The notes: generated by a model not told the origin, from the sequence alone. A stretch of DNA of 64,000 bases from Psychrobacter vallis (GCF_904846715.1 NZ_CAJHBU010000005.1:1-64000); one strand, 5' to 3'. Positions 15,731 to 25,598 are shown, counted from the first letter of the stretch. A program made the numbers and translations.

Positions 15731-16603
15731 TTACCCACCAATAATTTCACCACCATTCACATGAATGACTTGTCCTGTAACATAGCTTGCGTCATCACTT
15801 GCTAGATATAAATAAGCAGGCGCTACCTCATTGGGTTGACCGGGACGTCCCATCGGATTGTCTTGTCCAAAGCTTTCTATCTCATCAGGCGTAAACGATG
15901 CCACAATGAGAGGTGTCCAAATAGGTCCAGGTGCTACACCATTAACGCGAATACCTTTTTTCTCACTGGTTAAATTGGTCGCCAGCGCACGAGTGAACGA
16001 TAAAATTGCACCTTTAGTAGAAGCATAATCAATCAGATGACCGCTGCCGCGATAGGCAGTAATCGATGTTGTATTGATAATGCTACTACCTGATTTCATA
16101 TGTGGTAGCGCAAGCTTACTCAACCAGAAGTGTGGATAGAAATTGGTATGCAGCGTTTTATCAAATTGCTCAGTACTGATATCAGTTAATGACTCTTGCT
16201 CAACCTGCATGGCGGCGTTATTGACCAAGATATCAATCTTACCAAACTCAGAAATGGCCTTATCGATAAGGGCTTTACAATTGGATTCTTGCGATAGATC
16301 AGAAGCCACCAAGACACAACGTTGATTGTAAGATTCGACATACTTTTTGGTCTTATTGGCATCTTCATCTTCGCATAAATAACTGACCACCACATCCGCA
16401 CCTTCTTTGGCAAACAGAATAGCAACCGCTTGTCCAATACCACTATCTGCACCCGTTATAACGGCTACCTTCCCAGCGAGCTTACCGTTTGGATAGTCGC
16501 GCGGTAAAACCTCAGGCATGGGCGTTTGCTCCTGCTGTGAACCCGGTAATGATTGTTGTTGATCCTTAGGGAAACCTTCTTCAGATGATTTATTATCACT
16601 CAT
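15731..16603 (-). CDS. SDR family oxidoreductase, YghA-like
   Basis: A 290-residue short-chain dehydrogenase. After a polar N-terminal tail of about 45 residues comes the cofactor motif VAVITGADSGIGQAVA, the NNAA motif (LVNNAAM), the catalytic serine in NTTSI and the YASTKGA motif supplying tyrosine and lysine. The C-terminus VIHVNGGEIIGG is typical of the YghA/YhdF group often linked to stress. It should reduce an aldehyde or ketone with NAD(P)H; the substrate is unknown. The start at 16603 has AAGGAA upstream; an in-frame ATG at 16624 does not. It sits between ahpF and ahpC, which fits oxidative stress but proves nothing. Confidence 0.88.
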   Translation of the reverse strand: MSDNKSSEEGFPKDQQQSLPGSQQEQTPMPEVLPRDYPNGKLAGKVAVITGADSGIGQAVAILFAKEGADVVVSYLCEDEDANKTKKYVESYNQRCVLVASDLSQESNCKALIDKAISEFGKIDILVNNAAMQVEQESLTDISTEQFDKTLHTNFYPHFWLSKLALPHMKSGSSIINTTSITAYRGSGHLIDYASTKGAILSFTRALATNLTSEKKGIRVNGVAPGPIWTPLIVASFTPDEIESFGQDNPMGRPGQPNEVAPAYLYLASDDASYVTGQVIHVNGGEIIGG

Positions 16604-16929
16604 AATAATTCCTTTTTTTAACATGATTTTTCATTAAAACGGTTATATTACCCGTATATACATAAAGGCTTGATAAGCAAAAATGCGCTTCGCTTTATTT
16701 TTTCTTTATAGTCTTCATCTATAAACTGTTTTTTTAGCAGTAATGATGATTTGCTTACTTTAATTACTAGGATAACGAGACTGGGCTAAAAATCGAATAG
16801 CCTTACGTGACAGTTTGTGGATAGGTTGTAATTAATATGACTAAATCTAACAGACAGTAAATTATGTGAAAAAATAGAATCGCTTTTATAAGAAGAACGC
16901 TTATTAATATAAAAAACTTTTAGACAACC
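16604..16929. other. Intergenic region between SDR and ahpC, nothing recognised
   Basis: About 325 bp of AT-rich sequence. It should carry the promoter of the SDR gene near its left side. I see no repeat, RNA gene or credible open frame. Confidence 0.5.
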
Positions 16930-16967
16930 AAAAAAAGGCTCTATCAACCATTGCTGATAGAGCCTTT
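16930..16967 (-). terminator. Terminator after ahpC
   Basis: GGCTCTATCA pairs with TGATAGAGCC around a short loop; on the minus strand it is followed by seven T residues, 55 bp after the ahpC stop. Confidence 0.85.
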
Positions 16968-17021
16968 ACGATATTTAGCATTTACCTTTGTAAGATAAAC
17001 AACAGTTAAATATTTTTAGTC

Positions 17022-17588
17022 TTAGATTTTACCAACAAGATCAAGACTTGGCTTTAGTGTATCGCCGCCTTGTTCCCAAGCTGCTGGGCAAACTTCGCCA
17101 TCGTTTTCACGAACATATTGTGCTGCTTTTACTTTACGCAGCATGTCTTTAGCACTACGGCCAATACCGCCAGCATGGATTTCAGCTACTTGGATCAGAC
17201 CATCAGGATCCACTAGGAATGTACCGCGCTCAGCCAAACCTGCTTCTTCAATCATGACGTTGAAGCCACGAGTGATTTTACCAGTTGGATCGCCGATCAT
17301 TGGATAGTTTACTTTACCGATGGCGTCTGAAGAGTCATGCCATGCTTTATGCGTGAAATGAGTATCGGTTGATACTGAGTATACTTCTACGCCCAAGCCT
17401 TTTAGTTCTTCATAATGGTTTGCCATGTCTTCAAGTTCAGTTGGGCAAACAAAAGTGAAATCAGCTGGATAGAATAAGAAAATTGCCCAGCTACCTTTTA
17501 CGTCTTCTGAAGTGATGGTTTTGAATTCACCATTTACATATGCATCTGCTGAAAATTCTGGAATTTCTTGATTGATAATAGACGCCAT
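17022..17588 (-). CDS. ahpC: Alkyl hydroperoxide reductase subunit C (peroxiredoxin)
   Basis: A 188-residue two-cysteine peroxiredoxin, close to the usual 187. The peroxidatic cysteine is in [13 protein letters not shown] near residue 47 and the resolving cysteine in GEVCPAAW near 166. It reduces hydrogen peroxide and organic peroxides and is recycled by AhpF. A strong AAAGGAG ribosome site precedes the start. The gene has its own long leader and its own terminator, so it is a single-gene unit; oxyR lies divergently about 450 bp away. Confidence 0.96.
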   Translation of the reverse strand: MASIINQEIPEFSADAYVNGEFKTITSEDVKGSWAIFLFYPADFTFVCPTELEDMANHYEELKGLGVEVYSVSTDTHFTHKAWHDSSDAIGKVNYPMIGDPTGKITRGFNVMIEEAGLAERGTFLVDPDGLIQVAEIHAGGIGRSAKDMLRKVKAAQYVRENDGEVCPAAWEQGGDTLKPSLDLVGKI

Positions 17589-17823
17589 GATTGGCTCCTT
17601 TATAGTTAGGTTGATTGAGATTTATTTATACAATTAACTGAACTAACCCTATATGCTATCTGGGCTACCTGACAAACTATACGCGAATTCTATCGTTAAT
17701 CCAGTTAAAAGTTTTTAATGTGATGTTTTGTTTTATTAAACTTGTTAAACTATTCTCTCTGCTTTTCATCATCAGTGTACTATACGTAAGTGACTATTTG
17801 ATTAAGAACTTTAATAATACATT

Positions 17824-17965
17824 ATAGTGATTCAGTATAAAAACAAGCCAGAGGAACTGGAATGAATTTTTCGCCGCCTCTGTCTGCGCAGGCACAGCAA
17901 GCAAGAAAAATTTATACCAGTTCCGCATTGAAATATAATGTAGCTTTTTTAATTAGAATCGAATA
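17824..17965 (+). repeat. Dispersed palindromic repeat, copy 2
   Basis: Shares the core GCCTCTGTCTGCGCAGGCA followed by CAGCAAGCAAGAAAAATTTATACCAGT-type sequence with the other copies, with flanking arms GGAACTGGAATGAATTTTT and AAAAATTTATACCAGTTCC that pair with each other (the arms carry GGAACTGG/CCAGTTCC instead of GACTGG/CCAGTC, a compensatory change that keeps pairing). The left end TATAGTGA is near-canonical; the right end is eroded and the boundary is approximate. It lies between ahpC and oxyR. Confidence 0.7.
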
Positions 17966-18036
17966 TACATCGCCTGAGTATGTCAGATGAGCCAGCATCA
18001 CAAATTGCGCTAAAAGCCCATTAATAGAGAGGTTTT

Positions 18037-18966
18037 ATGATTACTTTACGTCAGCTTGAGTTTGCTTTAGCCGTGGCCAAACACCGTCATTTCAAACGTG
18101 CAGCAGAAGACTGCAACATCTCGCAATCTGCACTCAGCTTGGGTATCGCAGAATTAGAAAAACAACTGGATACCCAGATTTTTGAACGTAATAACAAACA
18201 AGTCTTAATCACGCCTATCGGTGAAGACATTCTGACTCGAGCGCAGCGCGTTTTTTCTGAAGTACACGATCTGACCACGCGGGCGCATAGCCATCAGTCT
18301 CCGCTGGCCTACCCGATGACGGTTGGCATTATTCCAACTATTGCCCCCTATCTACTCCCTAAAGTGTTGCCTGCGCTGCGAAAGCACTATCCAGAGTTTC
18401 GGATGAGCATCGTTGAACAACAAACGGAGCGCCTGCTCGAACAAGTACGTTACGGTCATATTGACACCGCTATCATCGCCTTGCCTTATGCCGTAGATGG
18501 GCTGCACAGCTTTGAGTTTTGGAGCGAAGATTTTTTTGCGGTATTTCCAAAAAACGACGTGCATGCCACGCTTGAAACCATCAATGCCGATGAGCTGACC
18601 ACTGCTAATCTTATGCTATTGGGTGAAGGCCATTGTTTGACTGACCAAACGCTGTCTGTCTGTCATTTTGACCGCACGCAAATGAAATCCAGTTTTTCAG
18701 ATGCCAGCCTCAATACTCTTATTCAGATGGCGCTTGCCAACATGGGTACGACATTGGTGCCTGAAATGGCGCTTGATCAATTGCATCTGCAAAATCAAAA
18801 TGCGGTCGCAGTGCCACTAGCAGAAGAAGGGCCGCATCGTCATATCGCCTTTGTCACCCGTCTGAACTACGCCCGCGTCGATGATGTCAATTTGCTGGGT
18901 AAAGTATTTAAGCAAGCGTTTGAAGAGGCTACTACTAAAAACCATGGTACTGATAATCTTACATAA
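18037..18966 (+). CDS. oxyR: OxyR, LysR-family hydrogen peroxide sensor
   Basis: A 309-residue LysR regulator. The N-terminal helix-turn-helix (FKRAAEDCNISQSALSLGIAELE, about residues 19-41) is standard. The sensing region reads LLGEGHCLTDQTLSVC, matching the OxyR segment with the peroxidatic and resolving cysteines nine residues apart, near 206 and 215. On oxidation it should activate ahpC and ahpF, both encoded nearby. GAGAGG precedes the ATG. The HD-domain gene begins 12 bp after the stop and is probably cotranscribed. Confidence 0.92.
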   Translation: MITLRQLEFALAVAKHRHFKRAAEDCNISQSALSLGIAELEKQLDTQIFERNNKQVLITPIGEDILTRAQRVFSEVHDLTTRAHSHQSPLAYPMTVGIIPTIAPYLLPKVLPALRKHYPEFRMSIVEQQTERLLEQVRYGHIDTAIIALPYAVDGLHSFEFWSEDFFAVFPKNDVHATLETINADELTTANLMLLGEGHCLTDQTLSVCHFDRTQMKSSFSDASLNTLIQMALANMGTTLVPEMALDQLHLQNQNAVAVPLAEEGPHRHIAFVTRLNYARVDDVNLLGKVFKQAFEEATTKNHGTDNLT

Positions 18967-18978
18967 AAAGTCAGGTTA

Positions 18979-19656
18979 ATGATGAACGATTTTTCGCCAA
19001 TAGATGCTGAGCTGGGTAATCGATTTACTTTGCATTTATTTGCCATTAATACTGATGTCACGTCAGCGCAAGCAAAGACACTCTGGCTGGATATCGCAGC
19101 TCGTTACAACGAAACCCAGCGCGCCTATCATAGCTTACGTCATATCCAGCAGCTGTTTGTCCAGTTTGACAAAATCAATCACAAACTCAGTGAACCGCAT
19201 CTCATCGCCTTAGCACTCTATTATCATGATGTCATATACAATCCGACACGCTCAGACAATGAGCTAAAAAGTGCAGCATACGCAATAGATCAGCTAAAGT
19301 GCTACCTAAATGAAGAGCAATGCCAAACTATTCACGCACTTATCATGATGACTGCTAGTCATCAACTTGCTGAACTGGCAGACAATGATAAGAGCAGCGA
19401 TGCGGCGTATTTACTAGATATGGACTTAAGTATTTTAGGGGCATCTTGGTCGGAGTATGAACAGTATGCTCACGCTGTACGCCAAGAGTATGCGCATATT
19501 CCAGCTATGGACTACCGCGCCGGACGAATAACAGTTTTAGAGAGATTATTGGCGCATGCACAACTGTATCTCACTAAATACTACTATGAACGCTTAGAGA
19601 TGCAGGCGCGAGAAAATATCGCGCGTGAGATTAGGTTTTTACGTGCATCTGAATAA
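18979..19656 (+). CDS. HD-domain metal-dependent phosphohydrolase (COG4339-like)
   Basis: A 225-residue protein with the HD-type pattern of predicted phosphohydrolases: RAYHSLRHI near residue 49, ALYYHDVIYNP near 78 carrying the HD pair, DNELKSA, and a later LLDMDLSILG. The substrate is unknown. The gene follows oxyR by 12 bp. Starts at 18979 and 18982 (ATGATG) are both possible. Its last 26 bp overlap the end of the convergent methyltransferase gene, so no terminator separates them. Confidence 0.82.
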   Translation: MMNDFSPIDAELGNRFTLHLFAINTDVTSAQAKTLWLDIAARYNETQRAYHSLRHIQQLFVQFDKINHKLSEPHLIALALYYHDVIYNPTRSDNELKSAAYAIDQLKCYLNEEQCQTIHALIMMTASHQLAELADNDKSSDAAYLLDMDLSILGASWSEYEQYAHAVRQEYAHIPAMDYRAGRITVLERLLAHAQLYLTKYYYERLEMQARENIAREIRFLRASE

Positions 19657-20236
19657 ACAACTCACTGCCCTGCCTCGCTGGATGTGAATTACGACTAGGC
19701 TCCATAATTTCAATCTCAAAATGAGTCTCAAAACGCTGCTGATACTCTTCTTTCGTCCCACCAAATGGCGGATCCTCTCGTCCAAAATCCTTCGCAAATA
19801 GCAAACCAACCAGCTTACCATTAGGCTTGAGCAGTGCCGCCATCTGCTGGACATATTCATTACGGCGCGACGGATTTATCGCACAAAAAAACGTTTGCTC
19901 AAGTACCCAATCAAACCGGTATTGCTCAGGCGATAAATCAAAAAAATCAGCGCAAAGTAAATGCTCAGCTGGAAAGTCAGGATAACGCTCAGCAAACGCC
20001 TCAATAGGTGCAAGTGCAAAATCAACCAAAGTGACATTGGTAAAACCTTGCTCATGTAAGTAGCCTACTTCATAGGCATTACCAGCACCAGCGACCAAAA
20101 TAGCCTGATCTTTAGCTGAGTCAGGTAATTGGTCAATGTAAGCTTTTAGGGGCGGTGACACCTCACCCATATCCCAACCGATATTGTCTTGCTTGTAACG
20201 CTGCTGCCAAAATTCCGCTTGGCTGACGTTTTTCAT
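19631..20236 (-). CDS. TPMT-family SAM-dependent methyltransferase
   Basis: A 201-residue class I methyltransferase of the thiopurine methyltransferase family. FWQQRYKQDNIGWDMGEVSPPL is the family's N-terminal signature. The SAM-binding motif is ILVAGAGNAYEVGYLHEQG near residue 46 and the acidic loop VTLVDFA follows; FDWVLEQTFFCAINPSRR is also characteristic. Bacterial members methylate small thiol, selenium or tellurium compounds or unknown substrates. AAGGATG precedes the start. The gene overlaps the 3' end of the HD-domain gene tail to tail. Confidence 0.85.
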   Translation of the reverse strand: MKNVSQAEFWQQRYKQDNIGWDMGEVSPPLKAYIDQLPDSAKDQAILVAGAGNAYEVGYLHEQGFTNVTLVDFALAPIEAFAERYPDFPAEHLLCADFFDLSPEQYRFDWVLEQTFFCAINPSRRNEYVQQMAALLKPNGKLVGLLFAKDFGREDPPFGGTKEEYQQRFETHFEIEIMEPSRNSHPARQGSELFIQMHVKT

Positions 20237-20315
20237 ATGACATCCTTGTGTATTTACCGTTATGACTTAGCATTTCAGGCTTACTGAAATTTTTGATAAT
20301 GCTAAGGTAATAAGG

Positions 20316-20984
20316 TTAATCTAACTGTCCTGTTTTACCTGCTAACATGTCATGCCAGCGCCGATAGTCTGGCATCGCTGTCGCCACCGTTTGCCAAAAC
20401 GCGCGGCTGTGATTGGCATGATGCAAATGACACAGCTCATGGACAATGACATACTCGGTACACTCTATAGGATAAGCGGGCAAATAAACCGATAGCCAAA
20501 TTCGGCGCGCCCGAGTGTTACAACTGCCCCAGCGTGTGTGCATTTTTTTCAGGCGTATCTCATTGGCGGCTGCTCCAACGACTGGTTGCCACTTATCAAA
20601 TAACACCGTTATGACTGCAGCAAGCTCTTGTCGATAATACGCGATTTTTTCATCATGACTCAATACAAGCGGTTGCGCAATACCCCAAAGCAATAGCGGA
20701 CTGTCTGCCGTTGAAGTTTGGGATATAGGTAACGGTTTGCGCTGATGTTGCTCTAATACTTGTGGATGGTGAGCAATCGCCCATGGTACGCGCTTAGCAA
20801 CGGCTTGCCCGATCTGCGCAGTGCTGATAAATATCGGTACAGATACCATCAACTTATAAGGCTTTAGACGAAAATTGATGTTTTTGACGCGCTTTTTGGT
20901 TATTTTTAACTCAATACCTCCTCTTGCCAAGCGCTGGATAGCACTCTCCAATAAAGGAGTCTTATACTCTGGCAATAGACTCAT
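20316..20984 (-). CDS. YgjP-like (DUF45) zinc metallopeptidase
   Basis: A 222-residue protein with the conserved C-terminal block of the YgjP/DUF45 family: KKMHTRWGSCNTRARRIWLSVYL, then the zinc motif VIVHELCHLHHANHSRAFW near residue 180 (HELCH plus a later histidine). The family is related to M48 peptidases and is found beside restriction or housekeeping genes; its targets are unknown. The ATG at 20984 follows the stop of the DUF1513 gene by two bases; a TTG at 20990 overlapping that stop is an alternative start. It is thus the last gene of the iron cluster transcript by position, though functionally unrelated as far as I can tell. Confidence 0.82.
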   Translation of the reverse strand: MSLLPEYKTPLLESAIQRLARGGIELKITKKRVKNINFRLKPYKLMVSVPIFISTAQIGQAVAKRVPWAIAHHPQVLEQHQRKPLPISQTSTADSPLLLWGIAQPLVLSHDEKIAYYRQELAAVITVLFDKWQPVVGAAANEIRLKKMHTRWGSCNTRARRIWLSVYLPAYPIECTEYVIVHELCHLHHANHSRAFWQTVATAMPDYRRWHDMLAGKTGQLD

Positions 20985-20986
20985 TT

Positions 20987-22555
20987 TCAAAGCGCTTGCA
21001 AGTGATTGTCAAAGGACATCATATGGTATTGACTGTCGGCAAATATACGCCCAGCACTATCACTCGAGCTTATATCTGTCGCAGGTATGTCTCTTATAGA
21101 TAACGTGGTCAACTGGCCTTGCCCATCACTAACAATAAAACCTGCTTTTTCACTATGCTCATGAGTTTGCTTAGTCTTGCTACTGCTATTGTTTGATAAA
21201 ACCGATGCCCCTGCGCAGTCCGGCAGACTGACTGCATCAGTCAGTCTGTGCGTATTTAGGTCAAATATGGCGGCACAACCGCCAATCGGTGTGGTCACAC
21301 ATAATTGGTTACGCTCACTATCTACTGCCACGCTGGCAATATATTGATGAAAGCGCTGCCATTGATTATTGGGCATGATTAAAGGCCTAAAGTCAGTCTC
21401 ACCGCGTTTATGAGTCAGTACTAATGGCACATTGATGTGCTTTGCGCCTTGAAACTGAATACCAATCATCACCGTGCCGTTGTCATGCATGGCTAAATGA
21501 CGCACGCTCATCTGATTGTGCTCTGGCATAATTTGCTCAAGCAACGAGCCATCATGACGGTTGAGATAAACCAACGATGGACGCATAGTATCTAGATTTA
21601 GCTCTTCGCGCGACGCTCTTTCAGTTTTGATGCCTCCATTGGCGATAACTAACGTATCACCATCTGGATGTATGATCAGCTCATGCGGCCCAATACCGTG
21701 CGAATCAAATTCAGCTATTTTTTGATAATGATGACGAGCATCGTAGATACCAATTTTCCCAGCCAAGCTTATCGCATCATTTTCAGTCACATATAGCGTT
21801 GCGCCATCCAAGCTATAGCACGCATGCCCATAAAAATGACGATTGGCGGTGGCGGTAATCGCATATTTAACTTGCCCTATCGCCGTGTCCAATACCCAAA
21901 ATTTTTCACTAGGACGACGACCCATCACCACGACGTCTCCATTTCTACTACCGATAAATGTACTTTGAATATCAGCAACGGGCTGAACCACAATATCGTG
22001 GACACGTTCAGGCATGGTCATCTGCCAAACGATTTGTCTATCCGCATCAATACCGACGACGCCAAAATCATTGGCATTGACGGTGTCGTCTCTGTCTTTT
22101 GTCAGTGTGATGTTTTTTGGCATAGAGGCGACGCCACTGACCCAAAATACAGGGCGCGCCAGCATGGTGGTGGTGTGTATAGCACTAAAATCAGTAGCGC
22201 CATTGTCGCACTCATTATCCTTTATTGAATCGATATGGTAAGCCTGTTGCCACGCAGCCGTTGCCTGTTGACAAGCGTAGCGAAAGCGCACGAGTGCTGG
22301 CTGCGAGATGGAGGGTAATGACTGCCACTGCGCCCGCACGCCCGTTACGTAGTCTTGCAAATTCGCAGCAGGCTGACGCTGTTTGCGATAGTGGTGATGG
22401 ATACCGACCAGTGCTGCTGTGCCCATTACTGTCAATATTGACGTCACTAACAGTTCCTGAGCGAAAGTCCTCTCTACTTGTCTATTTTCTAACCTAGAAA
22501 ATTCACAGGAATTTTCACTCACTGACATCGCTGGCGTGGCGTTGGTATTTTGCAT
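20987..22555 (-). CDS. DUF1513 protein of the imelysin iron cluster
   Basis: A 522-residue protein. Residues 30-55 include one hydrophobic segment (LLVTSILTVMGTAALVGI) that should place the rest in the periplasm. The body reads as a beta-propeller-like DUF1513 domain: GIDADRQIVWQMTMPERVHDI, RHFYGHACYSLDGATLYVTEND, GIGPHELIIHPDGDTLVIANGG, SVRHLAMHDNGTVMIGIQ. DUF1513 proteins regularly accompany imelysins and di-heme peroxidase-like proteins in iron-acquisition loci; their exact job is not known. It starts three bases after the upstream imelysin gene ends, so the two are translationally linked. Confidence 0.85.
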   Translation of the reverse strand: MQNTNATPAMSVSENSCEFSRLENRQVERTFAQELLVTSILTVMGTAALVGIHHHYRKQRQPAANLQDYVTGVRAQWQSLPSISQPALVRFRYACQQATAAWQQAYHIDSIKDNECDNGATDFSAIHTTTMLARPVFWVSGVASMPKNITLTKDRDDTVNANDFGVVGIDADRQIVWQMTMPERVHDIVVQPVADIQSTFIGSRNGDVVVMGRRPSEKFWVLDTAIGQVKYAITATANRHFYGHACYSLDGATLYVTENDAISLAGKIGIYDARHHYQKIAEFDSHGIGPHELIIHPDGDTLVIANGGIKTERASREELNLDTMRPSLVYLNRHDGSLLEQIMPEHNQMSVRHLAMHDNGTVMIGIQFQGAKHINVPLVLTHKRGETDFRPLIMPNNQWQRFHQYIASVAVDSERNQLCVTTPIGGCAAIFDLNTHRLTDAVSLPDCAGASVLSNNSSSKTKQTHEHSEKAGFIVSDGQGQLTTLSIRDIPATDISSSDSAGRIFADSQYHMMSFDNHLQAL

Positions 22556-22558
22556 GAC

Positions 22559-23710
22559 TCAATCGCCATCAGTGCTGTTAAAGCCTACACGAATACCAAG
22601 TGTCGGAATCAGTTGACGCTTAATCAAACGAGTAATGACAGTCAGTTGATCAAGCAATTTTTGCTGGGTGGCTTTATCAGCAGTGGTTAAGTCTTCGGGC
22701 ATCTGTGCCAATAATGTCGTGGTATCGGCAAGCGCCGTCGATAGACTATCCGCCACGTTGTTTTGGTTATTACTACCCAAAATAGTGATTAACACTGGAT
22801 CGGTCAGCACTGTATTCAAAGTGGCCAATTTAGCATTAATAATAGCGCGGCTTTGGCCAGCAGTAGCTGCTGGTACATGACCTTTGGTCTTGCCATTTAG
22901 ACCCAGTGGCTGCTCAATGGCATTTGATTTCATGGTCTCAACTAAAGACAATAAAGAATTGAACCATTGGTTCAAGCCTTGGTCGCTATCGCCCGTTTTA
23001 TCAATTGCTAATAATTCGACTGAATTTTGCTGCCAGTTTTTCTCGATATCTTTTAGACGCGTGCTCAAAGCACTACTGGCACTCATGACATAAGCACATT
23101 GACCAGCGTTTAGACTATCATTGGCATACAACGCTTCTTCCAACCCTGGTACGCCTTGGACAATCGCACTCTCATTGGCGAGTTGCTCAGCAGTTAGGTT
23201 TGGATTGGCAGCAATAAGCTCAGCAACGCCGCTATGTACCAGTCCGCGCTCGTCAGGATAGTAATTGATATATAGATTGCTCATACTGGCAGTTGCAGGG
23301 CCAAAATTCACCATTTCAGCACTCGCCCATGCTTGTGCCAATACCAACCATTGATCACGCAATGCTTGTAGCTCATCACCGCTGACTGGTGCTTGCTGAC
23401 AGTGCTTTTTTGCCAAATCATGTAATATATCACTTTGCTTGGCTGCATCAGCATATGCGGGAATAACTACATCATTGGCTACATGGGTCAAGTAAGTCTG
23501 CTCCGTATCGGCACTAATGTCTACGGCCGTTATTTGAGCCGCAGCGTCGCCCGTAACGGCTGTTGAGCTGGTAGAGGTGGCACTATCTTGTGCGACTTTT
23601 TGGCTGTCTACCTCTGGGGCTTTATTCTCATCAGCGGGCTTTACACAGCTGATAAGGAGGCCAGCGCTTAAAGCAGATAACGCCATTGCTAAAGCATGAT
23701 TTATCTTCAT
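22559..23710 (-). CDS. Imelysin family lipoprotein, second
   Basis: A 383-residue protein with a lipoprotein signal (lipobox LISC near residue 22). The mature part is an imelysin-like helical domain: WLVLAQAWASAEMVNFGPA (about 127-145), a GVPGLEEALYAND block, and a C-terminal GIRVGFNSTDGD. The W-x-x-A-x-x-x-W and GLE patterns are those of imelysin peptidase-like iron proteins (IrpA/EfeO-like). It should sit at the cell envelope and bind iron or heme. It is followed three bases later by the DUF1513 gene and preceded, after a 250-bp gap holding a dispersed repeat, by the di-heme gene. Confidence 0.87.
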   Translation of the reverse strand: MKINHALAMALSALSAGLLISCVKPADENKAPEVDSQKVAQDSATSTSSTAVTGDAAAQITAVDISADTEQTYLTHVANDVVIPAYADAAKQSDILHDLAKKHCQQAPVSGDELQALRDQWLVLAQAWASAEMVNFGPATASMSNLYINYYPDERGLVHSGVAELIAANPNLTAEQLANESAIVQGVPGLEEALYANDSLNAGQCAYVMSASSALSTRLKDIEKNWQQNSVELLAIDKTGDSDQGLNQWFNSLLSLVETMKSNAIEQPLGLNGKTKGHVPAATAGQSRAIINAKLATLNTVLTDPVLITILGSNNQNNVADSLSTALADTTTLLAQMPEDLTTADKATQQKLLDQLTVITRLIKRQLIPTLGIRVGFNSTDGD

Positions 23711-23800
23711 AAATTTCTCGGTAATGTGATAAGCAATTATTTAACTCGTTATATTGATAATGTTATGAGGCAGATAAAATAAATACGGCCCTGTCTCTTT

Positions 23801-23946
23801 TATAGTCAGGTCGATATACAAAAGCGTCAGCGAGACTGGGATAAATTTTTTGTCGCATCGAGCTGCGTAGGCACAGTAAGCAAGAAAAATTTGTGCCAGT
23901 CTCGCGTCATGATCTCGTATATACATTTTATTTGGCATTGACTATA
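23801..23946 (+). repeat. Dispersed palindromic repeat, copy 3 (best preserved ends)
   Basis: 146 bp, bounded by the perfect inverted ends TATAGTCA (23801-23808) and TGACTATA (23939-23946). The inner arms GAGACTGGGATAAATTTTT and AAAAATTTGTGCCAGTCTC are largely complementary. It lies between two genes of the same iron cluster and must be transcribed if the cluster is one operon. Confidence 0.8.
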
Positions 23947-23963
23947 TTTAGGATCAGCTATAC

Positions 23964-25598
23964 TTATAATGATTTTAAGAAAGCATTCAGTTCAGCACGC
24001 CCTTGTTTATCCAATTTCAGCACGCTTTTTTGTTGCTTTTGTGCTTCTCCACCATGCCATAGTACTGCCTCCATGAGCGTACGAGCGCGGCCATCATGCA
24101 AAAACGTCGCTTGAGGATCAACCGTCTGAGCAAGACCGATGCCCCATAATGCTGGCGTACGCCACTCATAAGAGTTGGCTAAAAACTCAACTTGGAAAGT
24201 TTTGGGGGGCAATTTACCCGCAATCGTACGATCAGCCAAATCATCGCCCATATCATGAAGCAGTAAATCCGTATAAGGATAAATCACTTGTCCATGCTGC
24301 TCAAGGTGATCGTCATCGGTTTTTGGCAACTCATATCGTGGCGTATGGCAACTTTGACAACCCATATCATAAAAGCGTTTTTTGCCAGCCAATACCTGTT
24401 TGTCGTCGGCATTGCGGCGATGCGGTACGGCCAAATTGCGTGTATAAAACTCCACGAATTTTGCCACTTCATCATTCACTTCGACGGGTGGTTTACCATT
24501 GCCTTGCTCATCAGCCCCAGTTGCCGCGTTCATACAAGCCGTTTGCATCGGCATACAAGACTCATGCGGACGAATGTTCGACGTCAATCCCATATCTTCA
24601 TTGAAGGCGCTTTGGTTTTGAGTAATGAGCTTGGTTTGACCCGCTTTCCAACCAAAACGTCCGAGCGCATGTTTGCCAGTTTGCGGATCCATTACCCAAT
24701 TAAATTTACCACTAATATCACCATTTGCTTTCATAGCTTGATTTTTAATAGCCTCATCAGGGATTTGTTCTAGCAGCCCAAGCCCAATCATTGGCAAAGC
24801 AACCCGTGGCGACACCATCAGCTCATCATCAAATGGACCATAACCGGGATTGGTCAATGTAAAGGTTGGCGCGCGCAATGTCTCAATATGACCATCAGCA
24901 AACGTGACGGGTTTATCCGTCCACTGTACCGCGATTCTTGCTTCGGCAGGCACCCCTTGAATACCTCGATCTTGCAACTGACCGCCATACATCGGATGGG
25001 CAACTTTTTCGATCAATGAATTCTGCAACTGCTGACGCTGCTCATCAGTGGTCGCTGGCATAGCAAGGCGAATGAGCAAACTGTCCGCATCGTCTTCCGC
25101 GGTCATTGGTGCATGACCGCGACCATCTTTAATATGACACGATTGACAAGCAGCAACATTAAACAATGCCCCTAAGCCATCGCGGCTGTCGGTACTAGCA
25201 GGAGCGATCACCCACGGTTGCTTGAAAAAGGCATTGCCAATAAAAAAGTGCCCTTTACGCGAAGCTGGTAAGTTTGAAGAAGGTTTGGAGTAGCTCTCAG
25301 CACTGCTAATACTCAGTCCCGTATCACCGCCTTGCTTAATCTCTTGCGGATCAAAGCTTGCCAACTGCTGCATGGATACGCCAGCCAGCCTTTCTATGGT
25401 TTGGACACGTTGAGGTGCTACAACTGGATTTTTCTCAGTATGAGCAGCATTATCCCCCACATCGTCCGCTGGTTGACAGGCAGTCAAAGACAAAGCACAT
25501 AAAATGCCCAGTGTCAGCTTCAATGGCGTGGTTTTAATGAGTAAACAAGAGGAGAGAGAGACAGATTTTTTGACTTTTAAGACAGTCGAGGTGTTCAT
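23964..25598 (-). CDS. Di-heme oxidoreductase-like lipoprotein (DUF1111)
   Basis: A 544-residue envelope protein. The N-terminus is a signal with lipobox LTAC near residue 41. Two c-type heme sites are visible: AACQSCHIKDG near residue 155 and GCQSCHTPRY near 416. The segment FFIGNAFFKQPWV and the C-terminal FLHDGRARTLMEAVLWHGGEA are typical of the DUF1111 di-heme peroxidase-like family (putative thiol oxidoreductase). In imelysin loci this protein may oxidise or reduce iron at the envelope. Cytochrome c maturation genes (ccmABCDE) are present in the same window. AAGGTACTCTCT precedes the start. Confidence 0.9.
   Translation of the reverse strand: MNTSTVLKVKKSVSLSSCLLIKTTPLKLTLGILCALSLTACQPADDVGDNAAHTEKNPVVAPQRVQTIERLAGVSMQQLASFDPQEIKQGGDTGLSISSAESYSKPSSNLPASRKGHFFIGNAFFKQPWVIAPASTDSRDGLGALFNVAACQSCHIKDGRGHAPMTAEDDADSLLIRLAMPATTDEQRQQLQNSLIEKVAHPMYGGQLQDRGIQGVPAEARIAVQWTDKPVTFADGHIETLRAPTFTLTNPGYGPFDDELMVSPRVALPMIGLGLLEQIPDEAIKNQAMKANGDISGKFNWVMDPQTGKHALGRFGWKAGQTKLITQNQSAFNEDMGLTSNIRPHESCMPMQTACMNAATGADEQGNGKPPVEVNDEVAKFVEFYTRNLAVPHRRNADDKQVLAGKKRFYDMGCQSCHTPRYELPKTDDDHLEQHGQVIYPYTDLLLHDMGDDLADRTIAGKLPPKTFQVEFLANSYEWRTPALWGIGLAQTVDPQATFLHDGRARTLMEAVLWHGGEAQKQQKSVLKLDKQGRAELNAFLKSL

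Noticed and set aside
17640..17695. OxyR site before ahpC
   Set aside because: Several CTAT half-sites are present, but their spacing (7, 21, 13) does not fit the ATAG/CTAT four-part pattern.
23741..23938. 65-codon ORF on the minus strand
   Set aside because: It lies almost wholly within dispersed repeat copy 3 and has no ribosome site.
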